From JBOFWL01 sp051653605 (GTDB lineage Bacteria; Spirochaetota; Brevinematia; Brevinematales; Brevinemataceae), in contig JBOFWL010000145.1 of NCBI GenBank assembly GCA_051653605.1, forward strand, positions 468,698 to 532,697: DNA of 64,000 bases, given 5' to 3'. The translations under genes were made by a program, and so were the position numbers. Position 1 is the first letter of the stretch. The number at the start of each line of letters is the position of its first letter. A model generated the notes under the pieces. The model saw only the letters and a program-made list of their open reading frames with translations. It did no database searches and was not told the DNA's origin. Positions 63,597 through 64,000 of the stretch are shown here, one piece after another.

Positions 63597-63905
63597 ATCT
63601 CTACCGGTGAGAAACACTGGTCTGCCCCGCTGGCGAGACGATCTTAGTATCGCAAATCTGTTCATGGGCTCTTGCGAATAACTCTTTGTTTTTCCGCTTG
63701 ATGATATTTTGACAACAACTTAGGTTGTCGACTCTAGATTTATGTATTATAAAGTTAATAGTTTTTGTAGCTAAACGAGAGCACACATAGTGTTCTATCA
63801 GATAGACAGTGAGATTACTGAGGCGAGAGATATTGAATAACAAACGCAAAATTACGTGAGCAGACAAACCATTCAATAAGATTATGCTAAATAATGTATA
63901 AGATT
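63597..63905 (+). other. rRNA leader
   Basis: About 300 bp between the promoter and 16S. No credible protein gene. A sequence GGGCTCTTGCGA at 63666 loosely resembles a boxA antitermination element, but the match is imperfect. RNase III processing stems expected here would pair with sequence beyond 16S, outside the window. Confidence 0.55.
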
Positions 63906-64000
63906 ATCACGGAGGGTTTGATTCTGGCTCAGAGCGAACGCTGGCGGCGTGTCTTAGGCATGCAAGTCGAACGGCAGCTGCTTTGTAGTAATACAAAGTG
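63906..64000 (+). rRNA. 16S ribosomal RNA, 5' end only
   Basis: AGGGTTTGATTCTGGCTCAG (63913-63932) is the start region of 16S, followed by GCGAACGCTGGCGGCG and GCATGCAAGTCGAACGG. By alignment to E. coli numbering the mature 5' end is near 63906. The gene runs off the window. The region where primer 27F binds differs at two positions from AGAGTTTGATC. The visible part is consistent with a spirochaete but too short to place it. Confidence 0.97.

Noticed and set aside
63666..63677. Possible boxA antiterminator in the rRNA leader
   Set aside because: The match to TGCTCTTTA is poor (GGCTCTTGCGA) and no boxB/boxC was seen; kept only as a note.
63601..63876. 91-codon minus-strand frame in the rRNA leader
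   Set aside because: It has no ribosome site and lies antisense in a region expected to be rRNA leader.
1..64000. tRNA genes, CRISPR arrays, insertion sequences, prophage
   Set aside because: No T-loop GGTTCGA-type cloverleaf, repeat-spacer array, transposase or phage structural gene was seen on either strand by reading; a tool such as tRNAscan-SE would be needed to exclude a tRNA fully.

Overview
The window is a gene-dense stretch of a low-GC bacterial chromosome (AT-rich spacers, few gaps over 100 bp) ending in the first ~95 bases of a 16S rRNA gene. Several features point to a spirochaete: a ~970-residue membrane-anchored coiled-coil protein of the spirochaete type (28547-31459), a flagellar fliJ - lytic transglycosylase - flbB cluster (56910-58676) of the kind used for periplasmic flagella, many exported proteins with weak or absent lipoboxes, and the opening of the 16S gene. 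A Brevinema-like lineage is a guess; the whole 16S gene would settle it. I saw no insertion sequence, prophage, CRISPR array or tRNA gene; this is core chromosome with a few accessory genes.

Layout. 1-7.7 kb: end of a PilZ protein, lapA-like, radA, an exported transglutaminase-like protein, valS, pepF. 7.75-16.3 kb (mostly minus): metallo-hydrolase, DHFR-like reductase, sugar-phosphate transferase, nadE, tenA (plus), lysS, an orphan adenine methyltransferase and a CDF-like transporter. 16.4-18.5 kb: three envelope proteins, two of them overlapping tail to tail. 18.5-27.2 kb: rpmF-plsX-fabH-(two unknown exported paralogues)-fabG-fabF-rnc-yicC-gmk, a lipid/RNA operon. 27.3-33.1 kb: serS, the coiled-coil protein, an RDD protein, and an ECF sigma/putative anti-sigma pair. 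33.2-39.6 kb: P-type metal ATPase, exported MsrAB, SNF2 helicase. 39.7-47.4 kb: infC-rpmI-rplT (minus), thrS, manA, tag, NlpC/P60, nfeD-hisS. 47.4-63.4 kb: YfhO-like membrane protein, mtnN, nitroreductase, prs, dciA-tilS, hpt-ftsH, fliJ-slt-flbB, tsaE, a HisA-like protein, ispG, a phosphohexomutase and a 50-residue protein. 63.5-64 kb: rRNA promoter, leader and 16S start.

Transcription signals are unusually legible. Nearly every unit opens with a sigma70-type -35/-10 pair at 17-bp spacing and closes with a hairpin plus T-run. In at least four units (2160, 16451, 52689, 56910) the ATG lies exactly five bases after the -10 hexamer with no Shine-Dalgarno sequence, which predicts leaderless mRNAs. 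Other genes carry strong AGGAGG-type sites, and promoter positions correct several start codons (valS, the RDD protein, nadE, the CDF protein).

Most interesting: the leaderless promoter class; an NadE whose glutaminase half has lost its catalytic residues; a histidyl-tRNA synthetase with a His/Asp/Cys-rich insert; an orphan HisA-like protein with Asp8 changed to Glu, preceded by two tiny ORFs; a tandem pair of unknown exported paralogues inside the fatty-acid operon; and 16S bases that mismatch the common 27F primer.
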